Part shown: positions 44,660-52,986 of the stretch, in pieces | Numbering within the stretch: the stretch's first letter is position 1 | Layout of the letters: the number at the start of each line of letters is the position of its first letter | Assembly (NCBI GenBank): GCA_965228415.1 | Contig: OZ245814.1 | Span: 7,688,001 to 7,752,000, forward strand | DNA: 64,000 bases | Direction of reading: 5' to 3' | Source of the DNA: Agaribacillus sp965228415 | GTDB lineage: Bacteria > Bacteroidota > Bacteroidia > Cytophagales > Cyclobacteriaceae | Made by a program: the position numbers and the translations under genes | The notes under the pieces: model-generated | Told to the model about the DNA's origin: nothing | What the model saw: only the letters and a program-made list of their open reading frames with translations | Databases searched by the model: none

Positions 44660-47443
44660 TTATCTGTAAAGCAGATATTTTTTTCTAACCTCCATAAACG
44701 CACTTATCTCATGCTGGCAGGCGTCAACAACCTCCTTTACAGTCATTCCGGGTTGATCCAGCATTTTGATTACTTCCGGCGGTGACCATTTTAGGGAGTC
44801 AGGACTGGTTTTTTTATAGGCATCGATAATGTGCAAGGCGGTTTCAACCGGGCGGTAGGCTTTGTGATCGGTAAGCATGACTTCCACGCCGGCGCACATG
44901 CTATTCCAGGGTTTACCCAGGGGGTTAGGCGTATTGGGTGTATTTTTAGGTAAAAAATATACCGGCCTGAAAATGGCGCCGTCGATCCCCCGACTGTTTA
45001 GATCCCTGGCGGCTTGTACGCCATCCACCCAAGGGGCCCCGGTCACTAAAAAGGGTTTGGTGGTACCGCGTCCCTCCGACAGGTTGCTTCTTTCAAAAAG
45101 GGATTGTCCTGGATATACTACCGCCGTTTCGAAGGTCCCCATGTCAGGGGAAGTCATAACCCACAGTAGTTTGGTGTCGTCCCAGGTCATGTTCCTTTTC
45201 CAGCCTTTCATTTTTATTACTTTCAGGTCGGCGCCAAATCCCTCTGTTTCATTCCACATGGTGGCCAGTTCCCCGTAAGTCATTCCATGCCGCAATGGCA
45301 AGGGATGGCGAAACATCCTGCCCAGCTTAAGGAAAGGCCCCTCAACCACTTCGCCACCCAGCGGATTAGGCCTGTCCAGGACAATAAAAGGTATGTTTGC
45401 TTTGGCGCAGGCTTCCATGGCAAAGGACATAGAATATTTAAAAGTATGCCAGGCCGAGCCCACACCCTGTATATCAAAGATAAGGGCATCAAGTTGTTCC
45501 AGCCATGCTCTTTTTGGTGCCAGGGAGTCTCCGTACAAGCTAAAGACCGGGATGCCGGTTTTTGGGTCCGGTGCCCCTTCCTGCAAAATTTTTCCTTGTT
45601 TGGCTCCGTTGACCCCATGCTCTGCACCGAATAAGGCGACAAGGTTAACGTCGGGCAGTCCTGCCAGCAGGTCTATGTTACTTTGAAGTTCTGAGTCCAC
45701 CGCAGAGGGATTGGTGATGAGTCCTACTTTTTTCCCGCGGATAAGATCAAGGTGATCCGCTATCAATACCTCAATACCTGGTTTTACCAGTGGCTGATGC
45801 TTTCCGGTTGGTTTCGACGGTTTCGAAGCAGTGTATTGCTTTGCAATTTCTGCCAGATCTGGTGCCTGGTCAAAGGAAATACCGGAAATGGTGATTTTAG
45901 CGGATAGACTTTCATTGCCAGTGCGGTCTACCGCGGTAACGGCAACCAGGGAAAGGGGATGTAGTAACTTGCTGGCATCTTTCATAATTTCTTCACCTTG
46001 ACTTTTGAGATATTGTGTGTTAACCCAAAAGGCGGGTAGGGTGATGGTTTGATCTTTTGCCCCCAGAATCTTATGTTGCCATGAATTTCTGTATTTGTAG
46101 TAAACCACCCAGCTACCAACGTTTCGCCTGTCATCATGGGTCCAGCTTATATTCACCCGGTCACCATCTACAGCCGCTTGAATACTGGGAGCGGCGGGAG
46201 GCTTTTTATTCAGCCATGGGGAAGCGGGAATCAGCGCCTGCTCGCTATACGGGCCACTGGAAATGGCGTTGGCAAAAGGTTCGTTAGCTACCAGGGGGCC
46301 AATGCTCCAATGCACATTTCCTGGACTTTCAGGCAGCATGCCACGGGTGATCATAATCTGGTTGAGTGTTTCGTCAATGCCTTTTTCACCTTTGATGCGG
46401 CCGATACTAATTCCCGGCCAGAAGTGACGGTTTTTCTTATTTTCGGCTTGCCACCAACCCAATAATACCGGGTAACTTTGGCGTATCTGGTTGATGGGCC
46501 AGTACAATTGTGGCGTCCAGTAGTCGATCCATCCTTCATTAAGCCAGCGCCGGGCATCGGCATATAACTGATCATATTGATCAAAGCCGGCAATGGATTG
46601 AGGATGGTTGGGGCGCCAGATTCCAAATGGACTGAGGCCAAATTTCACATAGGGTTTTTCTTTTTTGATGGCTGCGTAAAGATTTTTGATAAACACGTTA
46701 ACACTTTCACGCCGCCAGTCATTGCGCGACAGTTTACCACCTCCTTGCTGATAGGCCGTCCAACTTTCAGTGTCTGGAAAATCCTGATTATCGTTGTAAG
46801 ATGGATAGGGGTAGAAGTAATCATCAAAATGAATACCGTCAATATTATAGCGACGCACAATATCCATGACGACCGAGGTGGAATGGTCCCTTGTTGACTG
46901 TTTTGCCGGATCCAGCCACCAATACCCTCCTTTTAGCGCCAGGGCGAGATCCGGTCGTTTTTTTACAATAGAGAAATCGGTTATTTCTCCCCCGGCGGGG
47001 TGATGAGCCCGGTAAGGGTTTAGCCAGGCATGTAGCTCCAGGCCACGGTTATGAGCTTCCTCAACCCAGAACGCTAGCGGGTCATAATAGGGCTCCGGAG
47101 CCTTTCCCTGTTGCCCGGTCAAATAATAGGACCATGGCTCGAGGTTGCTTTGATACAGGGCGTCGCTTTGCGGACGTACCTGGAGAATTACAGCGTTGAA
47201 ATGATGTTTTTGCAGCAGATCCAGTAATTTGATAGCTTCCCGCTTTTGCTCGGCGGTGGAGAGGCCCGGTTTGCTGGGCCAGTTGATATTGGCTACTGAT
47301 GCCACCCAGGCGGCGCGGAATTCACGTGGTGCTCTCGGAATTTCTCCTTCCTGCCTTTTTGAACCGGTTTTGGAGGTCAAACAACCAGTTACAAAAAAGA
47401 ATAGTATCACTATTATCAAAAAATGCCATTTTACCTTCATCAT
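44660..47443 (-). CDS. GHL10 (DigH-like) glycoside hydrolase fused to NamZ-like (DUF1343) exo-muramidase
   Basis: The 927-residue lipoprotein (lipobox VTGC at about 18-21) has two enzyme halves. The first (about 40-400) is GHL10/DUF187: EFRAAWVASVANINWPSKPG, AVILQVRPQSDALY, HAWLNPYRAHH and IDGIHFDDYFYPYPSY; E. coli DigH of this family cuts glycan strands stripped of peptide. A fibronectin-like stretch follows. The second (about 560-927) is the DUF1343/NamZ domain: GKKVGLITNPSAVD, LFGAEHGVNGAKQ, FDIQGVGSAWHTFKYSM and LDRPNPLGG; NamZ releases MurNAc from the end of chains. Fusing both suggests complete breakdown of peptidoglycan glycan. It is minus-strand, alone. Confidence 0.88.
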   Translation of the reverse strand: MMKVKWHFLIIVILFFFVTGCLTSKTGSKRQEGEIPRAPREFRAAWVASVANINWPSKPGLSTAEQKREAIKLLDLLQKHHFNAVILQVRPQSDALYQSNLEPWSYYLTGQQGKAPEPYYDPLAFWVEEAHNRGLELHAWLNPYRAHHPAGGEITDFSIVKKRPDLALALKGGYWWLDPAKQSTRDHSTSVVMDIVRRYNIDGIHFDDYFYPYPSYNDNQDFPDTESWTAYQQGGGKLSRNDWRRESVNVFIKNLYAAIKKEKPYVKFGLSPFGIWRPNHPQSIAGFDQYDQLYADARRWLNEGWIDYWTPQLYWPINQIRQSYPVLLGWWQAENKKNRHFWPGISIGRIKGEKGIDETLNQIMITRGMLPESPGNVHWSIGPLVANEPFANAISSGPYSEQALIPASPWLNKKPPAAPSIQAAVDGDRVNISWTHDDRRNVGSWVVYYKYRNSWQHKILGAKDQTITLPAFWVNTQYLKSQGEEIMKDASKLLHPLSLVAVTAVDRTGNESLSAKITISGISFDQAPDLAEIAKQYTASKPSKPTGKHQPLVKPGIEVLIADHLDLIRGKKVGLITNPSAVDSELQSNIDLLAGLPDVNLVALFGAEHGVNGAKQGKILQEGAPDPKTGIPVFSLYGDSLAPKRAWLEQLDALIFDIQGVGSAWHTFKYSMSFAMEACAKANIPFIVLDRPNPLGGEVVEGPFLKLGRMFRHPLPLRHGMTYGELATMWNETEGFGADLKVIKMKGWKRNMTWDDTKLLWVMTSPDMGTFETAVVYPGQSLFERSNLSEGRGTTKPFLVTGAPWVDGVQAARDLNSRGIDGAIFRPVYFLPKNTPNTPNPLGKPWNSMCAGVEVMLTDHKAYRPVETALHIIDAYKKTSPDSLKWSPPEVIKMLDQPGMTVKEVVDACQHEISAFMEVRKKYLLYR

Positions 47444-47578
47444 AAATTTTCCGTTTCAAACCGTTTGTGTATTAAAGTTATCTGATTTTTTAAAAATCCA
47501 ATCGGAAAGCCACACTTTTGGAAAACCTATCCCAAACATCACTACAACTAGTGATTATAAAATAGCTAGTGATGGCTA

Positions 47579-47609
47579 TTGATAAACCTGTTTAAGATTT
47601 CCATCTTTG
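47579..47609 (+). promoter_or_regulatory. Promoter upstream of the small cysteine-rich ORF
   Basis: A TTG at 47579-47581 is followed after 20 bp by CATCTTTG at 47602-47609, a near match to TAnnTTTG. Just upstream, CTAGTGAT occurs twice (47548-47555 and 47566-47573), 18 bp apart, which could be an operator. The ATG of the small ORF lies 28 bp past the box. Confidence 0.5.
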
Positions 47610-47636
47610 CATTGTTTAGAATACTTCTAAATAAAT

Positions 47637-47792
47637 ATGGAGTCGGAAACATTCTTTATCGGGACAAAGCAGGACACAAATTCACCTTTTGCAAAGGAAG
47701 GTCTGATTCCTTCTGAGGTTTGCGTCTTCAAAAAGTGCTGCAAAAAATATAAAAGAAAGGGAAGGCACTGCAAAAGCTGTCCGAAATTATAA
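47637..47792 (+). CDS. Small cysteine-rich basic protein, 51 residues
   Basis: ATG at 47637 to TAA at 47790-47792. The second half is cysteine-rich and very basic: CVFKKCCKKYKRKGRH then CKSCP (five or six Cys in 25 residues). Proteins with this KKCCKKYKKKG...CKxCP tail are widespread as short hypothetical proteins in Bacteroidota. It may bind a metal or nucleic acid; nothing proves this. A good promoter is present upstream and the gene is free-standing between two divergent large genes. Confidence 0.65.
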   Translation: MESETFFIGTKQDTNSPFAKEGLIPSEVCVFKKCCKKYKRKGRHCKSCPKL

Positions 47793-47956
47793 GTCCGCTG
47801 CCTTTATACTTTTTACTGTACACCAGACCATTTCTCCCTCTGCCTCAATAATCCATATTCCGCTAATTGGGGTTTCCCTGTGTTGATAATTTTTTTGATA
47901 TAATCTTTTAAATCTTCCCGGCAAAAAGCACCCTAAAGCAAGTTCCACAAAAATAA

Positions 47957-48086
47957 ATATAAATTTGTTTTCGAAGTTCTCGGACTGCGCTCATTTAAAT
48001 CTTGTTTCTGCCCACCCTTTTACAAGCTTCGCCAAAACCAATATAAATTGTTTTTGGCTGCGCTCGGCCTGGGCTCATTTAAATCT
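47957..48086. repeat. 46-bp imperfect direct repeat
   Basis: The segments 47957-48002 and 48041-48086 are imperfect copies of one another at a period of 84 bp. Each starts ATATAAATT and ends GCTCATTTAAATCT, with diverged GC-rich centres containing GCGCTCGG-like phrases. The 560 bp of non-coding DNA from 47793 to 48351 holds no clear gene. The origin of the repeat is unknown. Confidence 0.55.
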
Positions 48087-48351
48087 CCTCGGAGATGAGA
48101 TTTTCCTTCCACGCACCAGCCACCGCCATCCCGGAATTTTGGCGGGCCTACCCACTTGATCCGACCAAAAAGTCTTTTGATGACAACCTTCAAAGCAATT
48201 ACCAATGATACCCTAATCATGGGCTTCCAGGTTTAAGCAATCGATATTACAAAACCGATTGGGTCTGTAAATGTGGAAAGCTACTAATCTTTTATCAAAA
48301 TCACGATTTGCCAAAATGAGCAGTGGCATGGTGTAACTGCTTCCCAACTAA

Positions 48352-51300
48352 TCAAAGCTCCCGAATTTTGATATTCCTTAACCAGAGTTTGTCGCCGTGA
48401 TCCTGGATGGCCAGCCTGCCTTTTTTGCTTTTACCGAAATCCACCATGTCTTTAAACTTTGAATTGGCGATCAGTTGTGCCCATTCCTCATTAAACATTT
48501 GGTACTCCACGACCTTATATCCATTTTGCCAATGTTGCACATAACCGTCTTTGATGATAAGCCTGATCCTGTTCCATTCCCCGCCTTGATTGGCGGTAAC
48601 AAAGCTGCTTTCGATCATGTCATACAGGTCGCCGGCGCGATGTTTGTCATATCTTCCGTCAGGATGTCTTTGATTGTCCAGCATTTGAACCTCCGGTCCG
48701 GTGACGTAGGGTGTTTTATACTTTTTGTCCTCTATCACATTAAACATCAGCCCCGAGTTGCCACCTGGGGCCAGTTTCCACTCCAGGGTCAGTTCAAAAT
48801 TCTCATATTCCTTATCTGATAAAATGTAACCTCCGCCTCTTTCAGTAAGATGCAACGCTCCGTTTTTGGTTACCACCCATTTGTTATTCACACCTTCTTC
48901 AAGATAGTTGTGCCAGTTGGCCGTAGATTTCCCATCGAAAAGGAGTTCCCACCCTTCTTCAATTTCAGCGTTGGTGAGTGTGTTGTTTGCCGGTTTTTCC
49001 TGCGCCCGTTTAAAACCAGGTTGGTCCACAGGTTTTTTGATCAGGGAATACCAGGTTTCCGTAGACCATAAGGACTGCTGATTTTCGCTGACGAACGGAT
49101 TCTTAATTCTTATATAAATCACATACCCTTCTTTCATTTCATCCAACTCAAGGAAGATAGTTTTTCGGTCTTCCGATACATTTACGGAGCGTATTTGCAG
49201 GTCTTCAACGCCGCGCTTCGGACCGCCGTATTCCTTGGTAGCCTCATAGTAATATTGCTGGGCTTCAAAATCTGCTTCCGACAGCTGTGCTGTTTTTGAT
49301 ATTGGCTCGGTTAACGTTATTTCCATCCCATTACTTTTCGCCTTGACAGTCAGCATTTCAAAGGTTGAAGCCTGGTTATAGTCAAGTCGGTGCAGTGCAT
49401 ACCACAGCTTACCTTCGTGTCTCCAGTTACCTCCTGATCCTACACCACCGGCATAAAGACTGCCGTCGGGGCCCCACATAATTCTGTTAATGCCGGCATC
49501 AAGGCCTTGAATAAAGCGGAATACCGCTCCCTGTTTTACGCCGTCAACTTCGTCAATATACACGCGCTTGATCCCTCCATGGGTGACATCGCCATGTATC
49601 ATCTGGTTTTGGTAGGGCCCCAGGTTCAGGATGGCCGGTTGACTGGGTGAATTGCTGATTTCGCCATGTGGCATCCAAACCAATGGAGGATCTTCCTTCC
49701 AATCTTTTACTTCGTCATAATCGGCGTATTTGAAGCCGTAGAATTTGCCCTTTTCAACGCGTACGATTTTACTGGTAGGAATCCAGTTGCCCTGGTTATC
49801 GGCAACATATAAGGCACCATCAGGACCTTCTGCAATACCATTGGGGGTTCGGAAGCCGCGTGCGATAAACTCTGTCTCGCTACCATCTTTGCTGATTCTG
49901 ATGACGCGTCCCCGGTCTTTAACATTTTTGTGTGCTTCACCGAGGTCGGTAGCCAGGGTGGCATAAAAATTCTCATCCTTGTAGACCAGTCCAAAGGCAA
50001 ATTCATGGTAATGGCTGGTGACATGCCAGGAATTGGCTACCTTGCGGTACTCATCAATAATCTCATCCCCGTTGTGATCAATTAATTTTGTGAGTTCCTG
50101 TTTTTGTAAAACATACAACTCACCATCTACAAACTTGATTCCCAGGGGCTCGGCAAGTCCTTTTGCAATTTGTTTGACCTCAATTGTCTCAGGGTCCTGG
50201 GCACGATAATTTTTAAGTATATAGACCGATCCGGCAGAATCCCAGGTACAGATCACCATTTTATCTTCCGACAAAAAATCAATACCACCTATCCGGGGAT
50301 GAAAATCAGCCGGCTTGGCGCTGAATAGGTTAAAGGATGGGTGTACGGCATTGAGTGAGTTTTGATCACCGGGAATGCTACGTACCAGTTTTTCTTTGGG
50401 CACAAAGGGCATGACCTTTTCAAAATGATCTGAACTGTGAGAAAAAGCTGACTCGGGAACGACGGTGAAATTTTCGCCATCGTCAGACCACTGTAGAGAA
50501 ATGCAATAACCGCCCCCGGAATTATAGTGTTGCACTTTAAACTCGTTCAGTCCGCTTTTAAGCGTAGCGACACCATCTCTTGGCCTAGGGCTGTGTGAGC
50601 CGTCGTTGTCAATTATCTCTTTTCCATTTATTTTTAATTTGGAACCATCATCACTTACAAGTCTGAAATATTTTTTCTGGCTGGATGCTGATTTAATAAA
50701 CCCTCTGAACTCCAGATAAAAGATTCTCGCCTGCTCTTTGAATGGAAAGTCTTCGCCGGTAATGTGAATAGCAGGTGCGATGGCATTAAAAGATGGAAGG
50801 GACTTGTCAGTCAGTGCCTCATATACAATTTCGGCATGATCAATCGGGTAAAAATTTGCTGCTAATCCTTCGCTTTTACTTTCGCCATCTTTTGAAGTCC
50901 TGTCTTTGTCATCAAGCACAAATTTCTTGGATTCAACACCTAAAAAAAGGTTGGAATTCTGTGTCGGCGATGGGGGTGATGGTTCTCCGTCAAGCGACAG
51001 AATATAATAAATCATGCTTTCAGCATTTTCCTGCGACAAATCCTTATGTGCCGTCATCATGACATCGCCCCAGACGCCGGAGCCACCGTTGATTACTTTC
51101 TGTGCCAGATTGCGAATCTGTGGCCACTTGAAAGGATATCGTTTGGCAATACTGTCATAGGAGGGCCCCACCATATTTTCATATTCCAGGTGACACGTTT
51201 TGCAATCATTTTTATTGAGGAAGGAAAGGCCTTCGTCTGCCCGGTTTTTAAGACTTGCCTGTTCAGGCTTCCAATCCGGTGGAGGAGATATGTAATGAGT

Positions 51301-51969
51301 ATTTAACGATGATTGGCCTTCTGGCAAGTTTAGAACGCTGTTTACCAGGTTGCCTTCCGGCGTCTTTTCAAGAGTAGCATCCGATTCCTGCAAATCGGAG
51401 ACTTTTTCCTTGTCAATTTGAAATGAAAGTGCCGGTAAATAAGTTTCAGTATCACCAGATACCTCAAATTTTCTTGATAGGCCGATGATCTGTTCATTTT
51501 CTATAATACATTCCGGAGTTTCACGGACCTTAACTGATTGACCGGATTTTGATATCAGCTCATATTCGATAGTGATCTGTCCTTTTTTAAAGGAATATCC
51601 TAAATAGTTGATTGCAGGGGGTTCATTACCGCCTCCATTTTTTAGGGCCCATTGATTGTCGCCTGACTCGTCCAGATAATAGGTATAGCCAACACTGGTC
51701 GGTTGAACGCCATGCACGGTCGTATAAACGGCCCCGTCAAAGTTCACCTCGCCTTTCCAAACCTTGTAAATCTTCGCCAGCTGCAAGTCATAGCTGACAT
51801 ATAAATCTTTATGCAATGCCAATGTTAACATTCGCGGTTTTCGATCCAATACAGATCGAAATGCCCAGGTATCTCTTGGTCTGTCATACTTTACGGGCGC
51901 TTCGCAGGACATCATAAAGATTATCCCCGCGATGGCAAGACATCGGGTAATAGTTTTGAGAGCGTTCAA
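48352..51969 (-). CDS. Very large lipoprotein: cytochrome c, PA14, propeller and DUF1080 domains
   Basis: The 1205-residue protein has a lipobox MMSC (Cys22), a short N-terminal domain, a c-type cytochrome site (CKTCH at 256-260, with possible axial Met at about 300), a PA14-like carbohydrate-binding domain (about 365-480, EGLAANFYPID...RLVSDDGSKLKINGKEI), a sorbosone-dehydrogenase-like propeller (about 540-880, e.g. RFIQGLDAGINRIMWGPDGS) and a C-terminal DUF1080 domain (about 1030-1205). Fusions of this kind are known from Planctomycetes-like heme proteins and Bacteroidota. It probably oxidises a sugar at the cell envelope and passes electrons to the heme. A close functional analogue lies at 52987-56382. 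Confidence 0.85.
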   Translation of the reverse strand: MNALKTITRCLAIAGIIFMMSCEAPVKYDRPRDTWAFRSVLDRKPRMLTLALHKDLYVSYDLQLAKIYKVWKGEVNFDGAVYTTVHGVQPTSVGYTYYLDESGDNQWALKNGGGNEPPAINYLGYSFKKGQITIEYELISKSGQSVKVRETPECIIENEQIIGLSRKFEVSGDTETYLPALSFQIDKEKVSDLQESDATLEKTPEGNLVNSVLNLPEGQSSLNTHYISPPPDWKPEQASLKNRADEGLSFLNKNDCKTCHLEYENMVGPSYDSIAKRYPFKWPQIRNLAQKVINGGSGVWGDVMMTAHKDLSQENAESMIYYILSLDGEPSPPSPTQNSNLFLGVESKKFVLDDKDRTSKDGESKSEGLAANFYPIDHAEIVYEALTDKSLPSFNAIAPAIHITGEDFPFKEQARIFYLEFRGFIKSASSQKKYFRLVSDDGSKLKINGKEIIDNDGSHSPRPRDGVATLKSGLNEFKVQHYNSGGGYCISLQWSDDGENFTVVPESAFSHSSDHFEKVMPFVPKEKLVRSIPGDQNSLNAVHPSFNLFSAKPADFHPRIGGIDFLSEDKMVICTWDSAGSVYILKNYRAQDPETIEVKQIAKGLAEPLGIKFVDGELYVLQKQELTKLIDHNGDEIIDEYRKVANSWHVTSHYHEFAFGLVYKDENFYATLATDLGEAHKNVKDRGRVIRISKDGSETEFIARGFRTPNGIAEGPDGALYVADNQGNWIPTSKIVRVEKGKFYGFKYADYDEVKDWKEDPPLVWMPHGEISNSPSQPAILNLGPYQNQMIHGDVTHGGIKRVYIDEVDGVKQGAVFRFIQGLDAGINRIMWGPDGSLYAGGVGSGGNWRHEGKLWYALHRLDYNQASTFEMLTVKAKSNGMEITLTEPISKTAQLSEADFEAQQYYYEATKEYGGPKRGVEDLQIRSVNVSEDRKTIFLELDEMKEGYVIYIRIKNPFVSENQQSLWSTETWYSLIKKPVDQPGFKRAQEKPANNTLTNAEIEEGWELLFDGKSTANWHNYLEEGVNNKWVVTKNGALHLTERGGGYILSDKEYENFELTLEWKLAPGGNSGLMFNVIEDKKYKTPYVTGPEVQMLDNQRHPDGRYDKHRAGDLYDMIESSFVTANQGGEWNRIRLIIKDGYVQHWQNGYKVVEYQMFNEEWAQLIANSKFKDMVDFGKSKKGRLAIQDHGDKLWLRNIKIREL

Positions 51970-51986
51970 TTTGTTTTATTTAGATT

Positions 51987-51994
51987 CAAAAATA
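51987..51994 (-). promoter_or_regulatory. Possible promoter box of the large cytochrome gene
   Basis: On the minus strand TATTTTTG (complement of 51987-51994) matches TAnnTTTG, 18 bp before the ATG. No upstream TTG at normal spacing was found, so this is a weak candidate. Confidence 0.3.
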
Positions 51995-52178
51995 ACAGGT
52001 GCAGCCTTTGGTGATTATTTGAATAATGATCAAAGGCCGTAAGATAAGCGGCAAAATATCAGATATGAGAATATTTTACAAGTTCTTCCGGTCAATTGTT
52101 TGAGGCAAGGTTGTAAAACTTTAGATACTATCCTATATGATTATTCGTTTTAGAAGGCATTCGGACCAAAGAAAAATC

Positions 52179-52829
52179 ATGAAGAAGCGCATTTACTTGA
52201 TTGGCTGCATTTGTTTGTTATGCATTTATCAGGCTTTTGGACAAAGTTATGGTACCACCATGGGGCTCCGTCTTGGAAATGATAAAATTAAGAGAACCGT
52301 GGGCCTGAGCATGAAACACCGGGTGATGAAACATGTGACCCTGGAGGGTATTGTACAAACTGATTTTAATCATAATACTACTTTTCATGGACTGATTCAA
52401 CACCATCGGGGTGTACTTACCAAGCGGTTCAATTTTTATGTGGGAACCGGGCTTGCGGTTGGCACCGAAGAAAGTGTAAGAAAAGACCGGGAAGCCAGGG
52501 AGACTGTCACTACCTATGGAAATGCAACACTGGGTATTGACCTTATTGCAGGGTTGGAGTTTACCCTGTTGAAACATAATTTTTCCATAGATTATAAACC
52601 GAATTTTAACCTGGCAGGCAGGGAACCATGGTACAGGGGGCAGATAGGACTTTCGGCCCGGGGAGTGCTGGTAAAAGGATCGACACAAAACAAACGCAAA
52701 CGGAAAAGAGTCCGGCAACGCAGGCAGCAGCAAAAAGCCAAAGAAAGGGAAGAGAAGCAGGCAAAACCGCTTTTAGGAAACTTTTTCAATAACATCATTA
52801 AAAAGAAACCCGAAGCAGGTAACCGGTAA
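52179..52829 (+). CDS. Small outer-membrane-barrel-like protein with basic C-terminal tail
   Basis: The frame is open from 52137, but ATG at 52179 gives a signal peptide (MKKRIYLIGCICLLCIYQAFGQS). The following region has alternating hydrophobic strands (TMGLRLGNDKIKRTVGLSMKHRV, RFNFYVGTGLAVG) like a small beta-barrel or porin-type protein, about 216 residues in all. It ends with a strongly basic tail of Arg, Lys and Gln (KRKRKRVRQRRQQQKAKEREEK). It stands between two divergent cytochrome genes on the opposite strand. No family is recognised. Confidence 0.7.
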   Translation: MKKRIYLIGCICLLCIYQAFGQSYGTTMGLRLGNDKIKRTVGLSMKHRVMKHVTLEGIVQTDFNHNTTFHGLIQHHRGVLTKRFNFYVGTGLAVGTEESVRKDREARETVTTYGNATLGIDLIAGLEFTLLKHNFSIDYKPNFNLAGREPWYRGQIGLSARGVLVKGSTQNKRKRKRVRQRRQQQKAKEREEKQAKPLLGNFFNNIIKKKPEAGNR

Positions 52830-52986
52830 ATTCCTAAAAGGCGGTGATATGGTCCGGTACCGATACACCTGAGTGTTGTCTACCCGCGTGAGCACGGATG
52901 ATCGGTAAACCCAGAAACAGGACTTTAATTCACAAAGGATTTTGTGATGACCACCTAGCAAAAGAAAGATAGCCCCGATGGGATAT

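Noticed and set aside
45287..45634. Long plus-strand frames opposite the NamZ fusion gene
   Set aside because: They are antisense shadows of a well-supported coding region with no independent signature.
47807..47925. Minus-strand open stretch of about 38 codons with protein-like composition (DLKDYIKKIINTGKPQLAEY)
   Set aside because: An in-frame stop lies just before it, no start codon is available and no family is recognised; it may be a relic but cannot be supported.
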